NCBI RefSeq assembly: GCF_023073415.1
Contig: NZ_JADPJL010000012.1
Location: 907,250 to 971,249, forward strand
DNA from: Bradyrhizobium sp. 190
Lineage (GTDB): Bacteria > Pseudomonadota > Alphaproteobacteria > Rhizobiales > Xanthobacteraceae
Direction: 5' to 3'
Length of the DNA stretch: 64,000 nt
Numbering within the stretch: the first letter of the stretch is position 1; each line of letters starts with the position of its first letter. The notes beneath the pieces were generated by a model. The model ran no database searches, was not told the DNA's origin, and saw nothing but the letters and a program-made list of their open reading frames with translations. The translations under genes and the position numbers were made by a program. This document shows positions 17,091-25,597 of the stretch, one piece after another.

Positions 17091-17816
17091 ATGTTCAACC
17101 TGCATTACCAGCTCGAGCGCAAAACCATCGGCTTGGTGCTAGGCATCATCGGCGTCGCTGCCATCGGCGGTGCGGTCGAGATCATACCTTTGTTCACGAT
17201 CCAACAGACCGTCGAAGACGCCCCGGGCATGCGGGTTTACACGCCGCTTGAGATCGCAGGCCGCAATATCTACATCCGCGAAGGCTGCTACGCCTGCCAT
17301 TCGCAGATGATCCGGACGTTGCGCGACGAAGTGGAGCGCTACGGCCCTTACTCGCTCGCCGTCGAATCCAAATACGATCATCCGATGCTGTGGGGGTCGA
17401 AGCGGACCGGGCCGGACATCGCGCGCATGGGCAACAAATATTCGGACGAATGGCATGTCCGGCACCTCAACAACCCCCGGGACGTCGTTCCGGAATCGGT
17501 GATGCCGCATTATTCGTGGCTCGGACGCACCGAACTGCGTTATGACGATCTCGGCTCGCATCTGGCGGCGCTTCGCAAGGTCGGCGTGCCCTACACCGAT
17601 GACATGATCGCCAACGCGAAGTCCGATGCCTACGGACAGGCGACGCCCGATACACCGTTCGCCGAAGGCGTTACCAAGCGTTACGGCGCGGCGACGAATG
17701 TGCGCGCCTTCGACGGCAAGCCGGGCCAACTGACCGAGATGGATGCCCTGGTGGCTTACCTGCAAATTCTCGGCAAGCTGACCGACGCTGCGCACAAACA
17801 CGCCGCGGGAGGTTGA
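17091..17816 (+). CDS. ccoO: cbb3-type cytochrome c oxidase subunit II (monohaem)
   Basis: 241 residues, membrane-anchored by one N-terminal helix (IGLVLGIIGVAAIGGAVEII). The c-type haem site is CYACH at 66-70 in YIREGCYACHSQMIRTL, and Met residues such as PESVMPHYSWL provide the axial ligand. It passes electrons from CcoP to CcoN. GGAG lies ten bases upstream, and the gap to ccoN is six bases. Confidence 0.97.
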   Translation: MFNLHYQLERKTIGLVLGIIGVAAIGGAVEIIPLFTIQQTVEDAPGMRVYTPLEIAGRNIYIREGCYACHSQMIRTLRDEVERYGPYSLAVESKYDHPMLWGSKRTGPDIARMGNKYSDEWHVRHLNNPRDVVPESVMPHYSWLGRTELRYDDLGSHLAALRKVGVPYTDDMIANAKSDAYGQATPDTPFAEGVTKRYGAATNVRAFDGKPGQLTEMDALVAYLQILGKLTDAAHKHAAGG

Positions 17817-17818
17817 TC

Positions 17819-18028
17819 ATGGACCATGATTTTACAGTCTGGTTCTCGAAGTCGTTCGGTCTGTTCTATCTGATCGCACTTTCGGTCATCATCGTCGCCT
17901 ACGCGTTCTGGCCGTCCAACAAGAAGCGGTTCGACGAGGCGGCGCAATCCATACTCGGGGACGAGGACAAGCCGCACAGGGATCAGCCAGATAGAGATCA
18001 GCCATCTAGGGATAAGTCATGGCGGTAG
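17819..18028 (+). CDS. ccoQ: cbb3-type oxidase small subunit CcoQ
   Basis: 69 residues starting MDHDFTVWFSKSFGLFYLIA. A single helix (SFGLFYLIALSVIIVAYAFW) is followed by a polar tail with NKKRFDEAAQSIL and a triplicated RDQP-type repeat (HRDQP, DRDQP, SRDK). CcoQ stabilises the CcoNOP assembly in the membrane. GGGAGG lies just before the ATG inside the end of ccoO; its 3' end overlaps ccoP by ten bases. The short repeat tail is unusual for this family and may vary between strains. Confidence 0.92.
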   Translation: MDHDFTVWFSKSFGLFYLIALSVIIVAYAFWPSNKKRFDEAAQSILGDEDKPHRDQPDRDQPSRDKSWR

Positions 18029-18900
18029 AGGAACGCGATCCCCATTCCGGCTACATGACGACCGGTCACGAATGGAACGGTATCAAGGAATTGAACACGC
18101 CGGTACCCCGGCCGGTCTATTTCTTCCTGATCGCAACGGCCTTGTTCTCCGTCGTCTACTGGGTGCTGTATCCCGCATGGCCGCTGGGAGTGACCTATAC
18201 GAAGGGACTGCTCGGCATCGATCAGCGTACCACCGTCAGCGAAAGCCTGGCGCAGGCGGCGCTTGAACGCAGCGGCTGGTCCAAACGCATCGAGGCTGAG
18301 AGCTTCAAGCAGATCCAGGCCGACCCCCGTTTGATGGAAAATGTCCGGCAGACCGGTCGGACGCTGTTCGGTGACAATTGTGCGCCATGTCATGGATCGA
18401 ACGGGCAGGGCGGCAAGGCGTTTCCCAATCTGACGACGGCGTCGTGGCTTTGGGGCGGCGATCCCGAAAGCATTGCCGAGACGATCCGCGTCGGCATCAA
18501 TTCGGCGCATCCGCAAAGCCGGACCTCGCAAATGATGGCGTTCGGGCGCGATCAGATGCTCAAGAAGGGCGAGATCGACGACGTCGTGGCTTACGTGCGC
18601 AGTCTTTCCGATCCCACTGTCTTGAGAGATGTGCCCGCGGCGAAAATCGAGGCCGGCAAGGCCGTCTTCGCCGCCAATTGCGTCAGCTGCCATGGTGACA
18701 ACGCCAAGGGTAACGCCGAGCTCGGTGCACCTGATCTGACGGACCGATCCTGGATCTACGGCGGCGACGCCGAGTCGATCTACGATACCGTGTGGGGCGG
18801 CCGGCAAGGCCACATGCCAAGCTGGGACGGCAGGCTCTCGCCGCTCGACCGCAAAATTCTGGCGCTCTATCTGTTCGACCTCCGCCGGAGCGAACGATGA
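18019..18900 (+). CDS. ccoP: cbb3-type cytochrome c oxidase subunit III (dihaem)
   Basis: 293 residues. One membrane helix (VYFFLIATALFSVVYWVLYP, about 33-52) anchors a periplasmic domain with two c-type haem sites, CAPCH at 121-125 and CVSCH at 221-225. Conserved Met-containing loops (SQMMAFG, GHMPSW) supply axial ligands. It accepts electrons from soluble cytochrome c or the bc1 complex. Length matches the family. It overlaps ccoQ by ten bases and its stop overlaps the next ATG (ATGA). Confidence 0.96.
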   Translation: MAVEERDPHSGYMTTGHEWNGIKELNTPVPRPVYFFLIATALFSVVYWVLYPAWPLGVTYTKGLLGIDQRTTVSESLAQAALERSGWSKRIEAESFKQIQADPRLMENVRQTGRTLFGDNCAPCHGSNGQGGKAFPNLTTASWLWGGDPESIAETIRVGINSAHPQSRTSQMMAFGRDQMLKKGEIDDVVAYVRSLSDPTVLRDVPAAKIEAGKAVFAANCVSCHGDNAKGNAELGAPDLTDRSWIYGGDAESIYDTVWGGRQGHMPSWDGRLSPLDRKILALYLFDLRRSER

Positions 18901-19115
18901 TCGCGACCGGCACAGCGACGAGGCAGATTCGGACGAGGGCCGTCGTTTGGCTTTCGATCGGCGCCGGGCTGTTGCTGCTGCTGATCGCCAATTCGCATCT
19001 CGTCTATGTAGCCATCATGTCGCAACCGGAATGCGTCGCGCATCTGCGCCAGGGCGAGGGCTCCGGCAGGGACGGAAAGTTCAGCGCGGCACGATCGTCA
19101 TGCGCGCCGCGATGA
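18897..19115 (+). CDS. 72-residue membrane protein in the cbb3 operon
   Basis: Starts at an ATG overlapping the ccoP stop, so it is translationally coupled. A basic N-terminus (TRQIRTRAVV) precedes a helix, WLSIGAGLLLLLIANSHLVY, then a short tail with two Cys residues (QPECVAHL and RSSCAPR). In canonical rhizobial clusters this slot holds ccoG; this protein is far too short and has no ferredoxin motif, so it is not CcoG or CcoH. The paired Cys in a probably periplasmic tail could take part in redox or copper chemistry, but that is inference. Confidence 0.75.
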   Translation: MIATGTATRQIRTRAVVWLSIGAGLLLLLIANSHLVYVAIMSQPECVAHLRQGEGSGRDGKFSAARSSCAPR

Positions 19116-19131
19116 GGAAGCAGGGAGATCG

Positions 19132-19926
19132 ATGATGGCGCCGATACCGGCCGTTGTTCCGCCTCTGCCGCGCGCGCGGAGCTGGAAGCGAGACGTTGCC
19201 CCCGCTGCCGCTTTCGATTGGCTCGCGGCCGGTTGGCGCGACTTCACCACCGATCCGGCAGCCAGCATCAGTTACGGACTCCTGGTGTTTTTGGTCTCCG
19301 TCATCACCACCGTCGGCCTGTTCGCACTTCGCCTCGACTACATCCTGCTCCCGGCGTTTGCCGGCTTCATGGTCGTCGGCCCGATCATCGGAATCGGACT
19401 GTACGAAAAGAGCCGGCGCATCGCCGAACTCAGGTCCGTCAGCGTGTGGCAGATGATCTTCGTCAGGCCGGAGTCTGGTGGCCAGGTTCTGTTCGCAGGC
19501 GTGCTGCTTTTTCTGTTGACGCTGTTGTGGATGCGCGCCGCTGTCATCCTGTATGCGCTGTTTTTTGGCCTGCGGCCTTTTCCCGGTCTCGACCGCATCA
19601 TTCCCATGCTGTTCACGACAGAGGTCGGCTGGGCGATGCTGCTGATCGGCAGCGCCGTCGGGGGCCTGTTTGCGGCGTTTGCATTTGCCATCAGTGCCTT
19701 CTCCATCCCGATGCTGCTGGCGGAGCGCACGGACGCCTTGACCGCCATGGGCACCAGCATGGCGCTGGTCTGGCACAATCTACCCGTCATGCTGACCTGG
19801 GCGGCAATCATGCTGGTGCTGATTGTCATCGGCATCGCGACCGGACTGCTGGGAATGATCGTCATTTTTCCGGTGCTGGGACATGGAAGCTGGCACGCTT
19901 ACCGGGCAATACGACCTCAGGTTTAG
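19132..19926 (+). CDS. DUF2189 membrane protein
   Basis: 264 residues with about six hydrophobic segments. The phrases FDWLAAGWRDF near the N-terminus and LPAFAGFMVVGPIIGIGLYEKSRR (about 80-105, written in part) match the DUF2189 pattern, an uncharacterised inner-membrane family often found next to oxidase genes. GGGAG precedes two adjacent ATG codons; either could start. Its 3' end overlaps the open frame of fixI in another phase, but the likely fixI start is 26 bases after its stop. Position suggests a role in oxidase assembly, unproven. Confidence 0.8.
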   Translation: MMAPIPAVVPPLPRARSWKRDVAPAAAFDWLAAGWRDFTTDPAASISYGLLVFLVSVITTVGLFALRLDYILLPAFAGFMVVGPIIGIGLYEKSRRIAELRSVSVWQMIFVRPESGGQVLFAGVLLFLLTLLWMRAAVILYALFFGLRPFPGLDRIIPMLFTTEVGWAMLLIGSAVGGLFAAFAFAISAFSIPMLLAERTDALTAMGTSMALVWHNLPVMLTWAAIMLVLIVIGIATGLLGMIVIFPVLGHGSWHAYRAIRPQV

Positions 19927-19951
19927 CGCGAGGCATTTGGAGTTCTCTCCG

Positions 19952-22219
19952 ATGGGTTGTTGCGGTCCGGGAGCGGAGTTGACGGCGATGCCGCCAGGTG
20001 CGCGCGCAAGCGACGAAGAGGTTCTGCTCGCGAGCCGCATCGTAGCCGATGGCATTCGCCAGACCGACCTCGCCGTGCCGACGATTCATTGTGGCGCATG
20101 CGTCCGGACGATCGAGAGGGCGCTCGGCGGGCTTGCGGGCGTCGAAAGCGTGCGGGCCAACCTGTCGACCAAACGCGTGTCGGTCAGGTGGCAATCAAAC
20201 GGCGGCCCGCCGCCGTTCGTCGAGACCTTGAAGCGGGCCGGCTTCGAGGCTCACTTGTTCGACGTCGAGTCGGACAAGGATGACGGCACGCTGTCCGAAC
20301 TGATACGGGCGCTAGCCGTCGCGGGCTTTGCCTCCAGCAATATCATGTTGCTTTCGGTGTCGATCTGGTCGGGCGCCGAAGCCGAAACCCGGGACCTGTT
20401 CCACTGGTTGTCCATGATCATTGCGCTGCCGGCGCTGGCCTATTCCGGCCGGATATTTTTCCGGTCGGGTTGGCGAGCCCTCAGGCACGGGCGGACCAAC
20501 ATGGACGTTCCGATCTCGCTGGGTGTGCTGCTCGCCTTCGGCATGAGCGTTTACGAGACGGTGCAACATGGCCCGCACGCCTATTTCGATGCCGCGATCT
20601 CGCTGCTGTTCTTTTTGCTGATCGGGCGCACGCTAGATCATATGATGCGAGAACGGGCCCGGCTGGCCGTCAGAAGTCTGGCCCGGCTCGCGGCACGAGG
20701 TGCCTTCGTGGTGCAGGCGGATGGCACGCAAGTCTATCTTCCTGTCGAAGACATCGAACCCGGCATGCGCGTTTCGCTTGGCGCCGGTGAACGTGTGCCC
20801 GTCGATGCGACCGTGAGCAAGGGTGATTCCGAGCTTGACGTTTCGCTGGTCTCCGGTGAGAGCGTGCCGCTGCGTGCGACTGTGGGATCGACGGTGCGTG
20901 CGGGGACGCTGAACCTCACCGGCCCGCTGACGCTGATCGCGACGGCGAGGGCCGGCCATTCATTCCTCGCTGAAATGATACGGATGATGGAAGCGGCCGA
21001 GCATGGTCGGTCCGGCTATCGGCGTATCGCTGACCGCGCAGCGGCGCTCTACGCGCCAGTCGTGCATGTCGCGGCATTTCTTACGTTCATTGGCTGGATG
21101 GTCGCAACCGGCGATCTACACAACGCCATCACCATCGCCGTCGCTGTCCTCATCATCACGTGCCCTTGCGCGCTCGGACTTGCGGTGCCGATCGTGCAGG
21201 TGATAGCCGCACAACGGCTGTTCAAGGACGGCATCATGGTCAAGGACGGCTCCTCGATTGAGCGCCTCGCAGAGATTGACCGGGTCATATTTGACAAGAC
21301 GGGAACGCTGACGTCGGCCGCGCCGCGCCTGGTCTCGGCCGAACACATTGACCGGGCGCCCTTGAGTCTCGCGGCCGCTCTTGCCTTGCATTCCCGGCAT
21401 CCCTATTCGCAGGCGCTCGTCGAAGCTGCCGCCGGCCTTGCGCCGTCGCCAATCGTGTTCGACGACATCACCGAACAGGCGGGCTTCGGGTTGCAGGCGC
21501 AATCAGGCGCGACAGTCTATCGGTTGGGGAAACCGTCGTGGGCGCTGGCTAGCCGGGAATCGATGGTCGGAACCGTGTCGGTTATTCTGACACGCAATGG
21601 TCAGTGGATGTCAGGTTTCTACTTTGAAGACACGCTGCGGACGGACGCGGCCGTTGCCGTCGCAAAGCTGAAGCAGAGCGGCCTTCGAGTGGAGATCGTT
21701 TCCGGCGATCGCAAGGAACCGGTCGGACTTGTCGCCGAGGCGCTTGGCGTTCCATATCGCAGCAGCGTGACGCCCAGCGAAAAGGTGGCACGTATCAAGT
21801 CGCTCTCTGCGGCCGGTCAAAAGGTTCTTATGGTCGGCGACGGACTTAACGACACGCCCGCGCTCGGCGCTGCCCATGCGTCCATGGCCCCGGCCTCCGC
21901 TTCGGACGTCGGACGTTGCGCGGCGGACTTTGTCTTCCTGCGAGAAAGCCTGCTTGCAGCGCCGGTCGCGGTGTCCGTCGCACGCGAGGCCAGACGTTTG
22001 ATCAGGCAAAATTTTGCGCTCGCGGTTGTCTACAACGTCGTGGCGGTGCCGATCGCAATCATGGGCCTGGTGACACCTCTGATTGCCGCCATCGCGATGT
22101 CGGGATCATCAATTCTGGTGGTTGCCAACGCACTTCGCTTGAAGGGCGGGGAAGGGAGCCCAGCCAGTGCCGCCCCGGACACCATTTCGGCGGCAGCCAT
22201 TCTGGAGGCCGCCGAATGA
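19952..22219 (+). CDS. fixI: copper-translocating P-type ATPase for cbb3 assembly
   Basis: 755 residues starting MGCCGPGAELTAMPP, with GGAG upstream; a longer frame from 19883 is open but overlaps the previous gene. Residues about 44-110 form a heavy-metal-associated domain with CGAC (Cys47, Cys50). Then come the transmembrane CPC motif (TCPCALG, about 404-406), the phosphorylation site DKTGT (Asp448), an HP locus (SRHPYSQAL) and GDGLND. FixI/CcoI supplies copper for the CuB centre of the cbb3 oxidase. It overlaps fixS at ATGA. Confidence 0.95.
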   Translation: MGCCGPGAELTAMPPGARASDEEVLLASRIVADGIRQTDLAVPTIHCGACVRTIERALGGLAGVESVRANLSTKRVSVRWQSNGGPPPFVETLKRAGFEAHLFDVESDKDDGTLSELIRALAVAGFASSNIMLLSVSIWSGAEAETRDLFHWLSMIIALPALAYSGRIFFRSGWRALRHGRTNMDVPISLGVLLAFGMSVYETVQHGPHAYFDAAISLLFFLLIGRTLDHMMRERARLAVRSLARLAARGAFVVQADGTQVYLPVEDIEPGMRVSLGAGERVPVDATVSKGDSELDVSLVSGESVPLRATVGSTVRAGTLNLTGPLTLIATARAGHSFLAEMIRMMEAAEHGRSGYRRIADRAAALYAPVVHVAAFLTFIGWMVATGDLHNAITIAVAVLIITCPCALGLAVPIVQVIAAQRLFKDGIMVKDGSSIERLAEIDRVIFDKTGTLTSAAPRLVSAEHIDRAPLSLAAALALHSRHPYSQALVEAAAGLAPSPIVFDDITEQAGFGLQAQSGATVYRLGKPSWALASRESMVGTVSVILTRNGQWMSGFYFEDTLRTDAAVAVAKLKQSGLRVEIVSGDRKEPVGLVAEALGVPYRSSVTPSEKVARIKSLSAAGQKVLMVGDGLNDTPALGAAHASMAPASASDVGRCAADFVFLRESLLAAPVAVSVAREARRLIRQNFALAVVYNVVAVPIAIMGLVTPLIAAIAMSGSSILVVANALRLKGGEGSPASAAPDTISAAAILEAAE

Positions 22220-22389
22220 AGGACTACTTTTATTTGATACCGATTGCATTAGGTCTCGGCCTCACGGCTCTCGCTGCGTTCATGTGGTCGCTCAAGGCCG
22301 GACAGTACGACGATCTTGACGGGGCTGCCGAACGCATCCTCCATGAAGAGACGGACGCGCCTATCCGGACGACCCAACCGGGTCGGTGA
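22216..22389 (+). CDS. fixS: cbb3 oxidase maturation protein FixS/CcoS
   Basis: 57 residues: MKDYFYLIPIALGLGLTALA then a second half of the same helix (FMWSLKAGQYDDLDGAAERI) and a polar tail. The GQYDDLDGAAERIL motif after the helix is typical of CcoS, needed for cofactor insertion into CcoN. The ATG overlaps the fixI stop. It is the last gene of the operon; no clear terminator follows. Confidence 0.93.
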   Translation: MKDYFYLIPIALGLGLTALAAFMWSLKAGQYDDLDGAAERILHEETDAPIRTTQPGR

Positions 22390-22655
22390 TGCCGGCGGCT
22401 ATGCACCGCAAAACCATATATGTAGCTTAATACCTCACCAGGGGGACGGCAGGCGATGTCCCGTTGGCCCGAAGAGAAAGCGGCCATAAGCCAACAGGCT
22501 TCCTTTAGTCTTCCTATAAACTAGCCTCGGAACCCTATCCCAAAGACGCATATGCAATATAAGCGAATCGCGGCGAGAATTGCCGGATGACGCCCAACTT
22601 TTGCCCATCCTGGGCGTTGTCCAGAGCAGCAGGGATCATTGCTTCGGAGACGATC

Positions 22656-22934
22656 GTGGATAGCACACTGAAGTTGAGGCCTCGTCCAAGCAACGTGGCA
22701 TTGATTGCCTGGCAGTTTACCGGGCAACCGCTGCACGAATGGCCGAGCTGGGTACAATCCAGTTGCTCGCTGCAGCGAAGCGAGGACGGGCACCTCGAGC
22801 TTCGACATGAGCGGCAAAGCGGGACACAGATCGTGTATCTGGAGGAGTGGCTGGTGCGCGATCTCGATGGCGGCGTTTGCTTCTACACCGATGCCGAACT
22901 GCGCAAAGAGTTCGACATCGCCCCTAGAGCGTGA
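22656..22934 (+). CDS. small conserved protein of unknown function
   Basis: 92 residues from a GTG with GGAG six bases upstream. The chain has the phrases ALIAWQFTGQPLHEWPSWVQ, LHLRHERQSGTQ-like polar strand segments and YLEEWLVRDLDGGVCFYTDA, ending with a charged tail. Trp- and acidic-rich short proteins like this turn up as phage-derived hypotheticals, but I cannot name a family. The open frame extends 23 codons upstream of the GTG without support. A dispersed repeat begins near its stop. Confidence 0.6.
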   Translation: MDSTLKLRPRPSNVALIAWQFTGQPLHEWPSWVQSSCSLQRSEDGHLELRHERQSGTQIVYLEEWLVRDLDGGVCFYTDAELRKEFDIAPRA

Positions 22935-23057
22935 TGACTTTTCTTCGAATCGTCACCTCGTTCTATCTCTTTGATTTGAGCATGATCTCCGCGCAAACGC
23001 GTTCCGCGTTTTTCGCGAGGGAAAACCGGTACCCACTTTTCCGAATCATGCTCTGTC
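22925..23057. repeat. dispersed repeat, GAGCATGATC / AATCATGCTC family
   Basis: Contains TGAGCATGATCTCCGCGCAA, a palindromic AAACGCGTTCCGCGTTT region, AAAACCGGTACCCACTTTTC and a terminal AATCATGCTC that is inverse to the left GAGCATGAT. I remember this element as very frequent between genes in Rhizobiales. With the peroxidase promoter region it fills the 312-base gap 22935-23246; nothing else is seen there. Confidence 0.65.
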
Positions 23058-23246
23058 AGTGAAGCTGGTCACACAAATCGAAAAATAAACCGCTGGCACC
23101 GCGCTCCGATTGGCCACAATCTGGGGATGGGTTTTGCTGACTGAACCCTTTCGAGGGGTATCGATCGGATTTTTCTGAACCTTTAACGACCTGACATTGC
23201 GACACGCCGGTACCCCTCTTCTCCCAACATCCGATTGGAGGAAGTG

Positions 23247-24791
23247 ATGGCAACACGAGTGAATGTCCAGCCTGGCCATGGCAAAGGTGGACGCCAACCG
23301 ACCCGACAATTTCTGGATTCGCTTTCCGGGCACGACGATCCCGGAATGTTCGGGCGAATGTTTCCGAACCTCGAACCGCTCGCCGTCGACGACGCTCCGC
23401 TGCAAGAGCTCGCCGACGCGATGAAGGACGCCAATCCGGGCGACGCCGCCGGCAACAACACCAATATCCCCGCAGGGTTCACCTATCTCGGGCAGTTCGT
23501 TGATCACGATATCACGCTCGATCTCACCTCGTTCGGCGACAAGGAGGCCGACCCGATCGCGGTCGAGAATTTCCGTACGCCGGCGCTCGATCTCGACAGT
23601 GTCTACGGCCTCGGTCCCGACGGCAGCCGGCAACTTTACGCGCGCAATCCCGGCGATGCCGACGGCAAGGCGCCCGGTCCGAAACTCTTGATCGGCAAGA
23701 CCATCAGCGTCGACGATGTAATTATCACGCCGCGCAACGACCTGCCGCGCAATCCGGAAGGCTTCGCGCTGATCGGCGATCATCGTAACGACGAAAATCT
23801 CGTCGTGGCGCAGACGCATCTGGCGATGCTGAAGTTTCACAACAAGGTCTGCGACCATCTCGCAGCATCCGGGGTGCCGGCCGGCGAGATATTTACGCAG
23901 GCGCGCCAGATGGTGACCTGGCATTACCAGTGGATGGTGCTGCACGATTTCGTCGAGCGCATCACCGAGAAGGGGATCGTCGCCAAGATCCTCGACCAGG
24001 GACGCCGCTTCTATCGCTTCAAGAAGACGCCCTACATGCCGGTCGAGTTCTCTGCGGCGGCGTACCGGTTCGGCCACAGCATGGTGCGCGAAGTGTACAG
24101 CCACAATCGCAAGTTCACGCCGGGCGGCGGCATTCCGGCCACGCTCAATCTGCTGTTCAAGTTCACCGGCCTGTCGGGCGGAATCATCGGAGACCTCGCG
24201 CCCGATCCGGTGCAGCCGCCGCTGCCGATTCCGGTGCTCTCCAGCAACTGGATCATCGACTGGCGCCGCTACTACGAAGTGCTCGCGGCCAATCCGCCCA
24301 GTGTACGGCTCAATCCCTCCCGGAAGATCGATCCGTTCCTGATACCGCAGTTGCACGAGCTGCCGGGCGGGGGCGGCAGCCTTCCATTCCGCAACCTCAA
24401 GCGCGGCGTCTTGCTGGGCCTGCCATCGGGACAGGATGTCGCCAAGGCGATGAAGATCAAGAATCCGCTTACGCCAGCCGAGATCGCGAAAGGAACGGAC
24501 GGCGCGGTGGCCAAGAAGCACGGCCTGCATGAGCACACGCCGCTCTGGTACTACATCCTCAAGGAGGCCGAGCAGCGTGGCGGCGGCGAAAAGCTTGGAC
24601 CGGTCGGTGCCACGATCATCGCGGAAGTGTTCGTCGGCCTCGTGCACGGCGACCAACAATCGTATCTGTGGCTGAAGGGCAAGAACTGGAAGCCGACGCT
24701 GCCCTCCAAGACTCCGGGCGAGTTTACCATGGCCGATCTGCTGAGGTTCGTCGGCGACATCAGCCCGATCGACGGGATTTCCACGGTCTAG
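23247..24791 (+). CDS. haem peroxidase of the animal (peroxidase-cyclooxygenase) type
   Basis: 514 residues. The start has GGAGGAAG upstream. The distal haem motif GQFVDHDIT has Gln83, Asp86, His87 and Asp88 in the same spacing as myeloperoxidase Gln91, Asp94, His95 and Asp96; the Asp before the distal His is the usual calcium-and-haem-binding position. YRFGHSMV places a proximal-type His at 277. No signal peptide or membrane helix is visible, so it may be cytosolic or exported by a non-Sec route. Bacterial members oxidise halides or organic substrates with H2O2. Single gene; the long antisense frame is a shadow. Confidence 0.9.
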   Translation: MATRVNVQPGHGKGGRQPTRQFLDSLSGHDDPGMFGRMFPNLEPLAVDDAPLQELADAMKDANPGDAAGNNTNIPAGFTYLGQFVDHDITLDLTSFGDKEADPIAVENFRTPALDLDSVYGLGPDGSRQLYARNPGDADGKAPGPKLLIGKTISVDDVIITPRNDLPRNPEGFALIGDHRNDENLVVAQTHLAMLKFHNKVCDHLAASGVPAGEIFTQARQMVTWHYQWMVLHDFVERITEKGIVAKILDQGRRFYRFKKTPYMPVEFSAAAYRFGHSMVREVYSHNRKFTPGGGIPATLNLLFKFTGLSGGIIGDLAPDPVQPPLPIPVLSSNWIIDWRRYYEVLAANPPSVRLNPSRKIDPFLIPQLHELPGGGGSLPFRNLKRGVLLGLPSGQDVAKAMKIKNPLTPAEIAKGTDGAVAKKHGLHEHTPLWYYILKEAEQRGGGEKLGPVGATIIAEVFVGLVHGDQQSYLWLKGKNWKPTLPSKTPGEFTMADLLRFVGDISPIDGISTV

Positions 24792-24820
24792 GCGCTTTCG
24801 GCGCCTGCATCGTCTGGGAT

Positions 24821-24852
24821 GCGATTGCGCGGCGCCAAGGCCGCGCAATCGC
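24821..24852. repeat. perfect 13-bp-stem hairpin after the peroxidase gene
   Basis: GCGATTGCGCGGC (24821-24833) and its exact inverse (24840-24852) surround a six-base loop. A second short hairpin, AGGCGC/GCGCCT, lies at the peroxidase stop (24790-24806). Neither has a T run, so they are not standard terminators, though either could act with Rho. The rest of the gap up to 25197 holds a half REP element near 24889-24925 and no gene. Confidence 0.6.
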
Positions 24853-25197
24853 AATGACGTCTCAAGCCTATTTTGCTCTGCAATTTCCATCGTCATTGCG
24901 AGCGAAAGCGAAGCAATCCATCGGGCGGCGAAGCAAGAATGGCTGCGCACCTCGCGGACGGTGTTTGTGTGATCGCCGCTGTTCGCGCAAAAGTGCCGCC
25001 GGCCGGCACCATAGCGGCGGCGTTTTGGTCGGCAGCAATGACGACGTTCGCTGACGCAAATTGGCGGGCAATGATTGCGCGACTGTCCGGACTATCGCCG
25101 AGGCTGTAAATTAGTTCTATCCGATAACGATGTTAGCTGTGACGTAAAATGAAGGCGTAGTCTTATCTCCTTGCTAGCCGTTAGGGGGAGGCGCGTC

Positions 25198-25374
25198 ATG
25201 ACCGACCTTGAAGCCAAATTGGAACGGTTTGAAACTCTTGCTGCCGAATGCGATTTGATTGGCAAGTTGACGACGGATGGGGCAAAGCGCGAGCTGTACC
25301 TGCGCCTCGCTTTTCATTACCGCGAACTGGTGGACGACCTGCGGACGGTGATTGCGACCAATGACGCCGCGTAG
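25198..25374 (+). CDS. small helical protein
   Basis: 58 residues, MTDLEAKLERFETLAAECDL to VIATNDAA, with a strong GGGGGAGG upstream. Heptad-like charged/hydrophobic alternation predicts a helical hairpin: LEAKLERFETLAAECD, a turn at TTDGAKRE, then LYLRLAFHYRELVDDL. I recall similar short proteins as common conserved hypotheticals in Bradyrhizobium with no known role. The preceding 400 bases have no other gene. Confidence 0.7.
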   Translation: MTDLEAKLERFETLAAECDLIGKLTTDGAKRELYLRLAFHYRELVDDLRTVIATNDAA

Positions 25375-25597
25375 CCCACCAAACCGCAGCGTGATTTTCG
25401 CCTGGCGTCGGCGACCGCGATAGATTGCGGCGTCGCCGATCCCTGCGGCGATGCCTTCGCCGGCAGCCCGATCTCCATTCCTGACGGGCGCAGCGCTAGC
25501 GCAGGCAACACACGCGGCGCCGATTGACAGCCGCGGGACGGCCCGGCATCCTGATGCCGCTGCATGTAGGGCGCATCGGCTTTCGGCCGAAGGGGCA

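Noticed and set aside
18897..19115. Calling the 72-residue protein CcoH/FixH
   Set aside because: FixH is about 160 residues with a longer periplasmic domain; this protein has only one helix and a short tail.
23046..24950. A 634-codon open frame antisense to the haem peroxidase
   Set aside because: Same type of GC-driven shadow; the plus-strand gene has complete peroxidase motifs and a strong ribosome-binding site.
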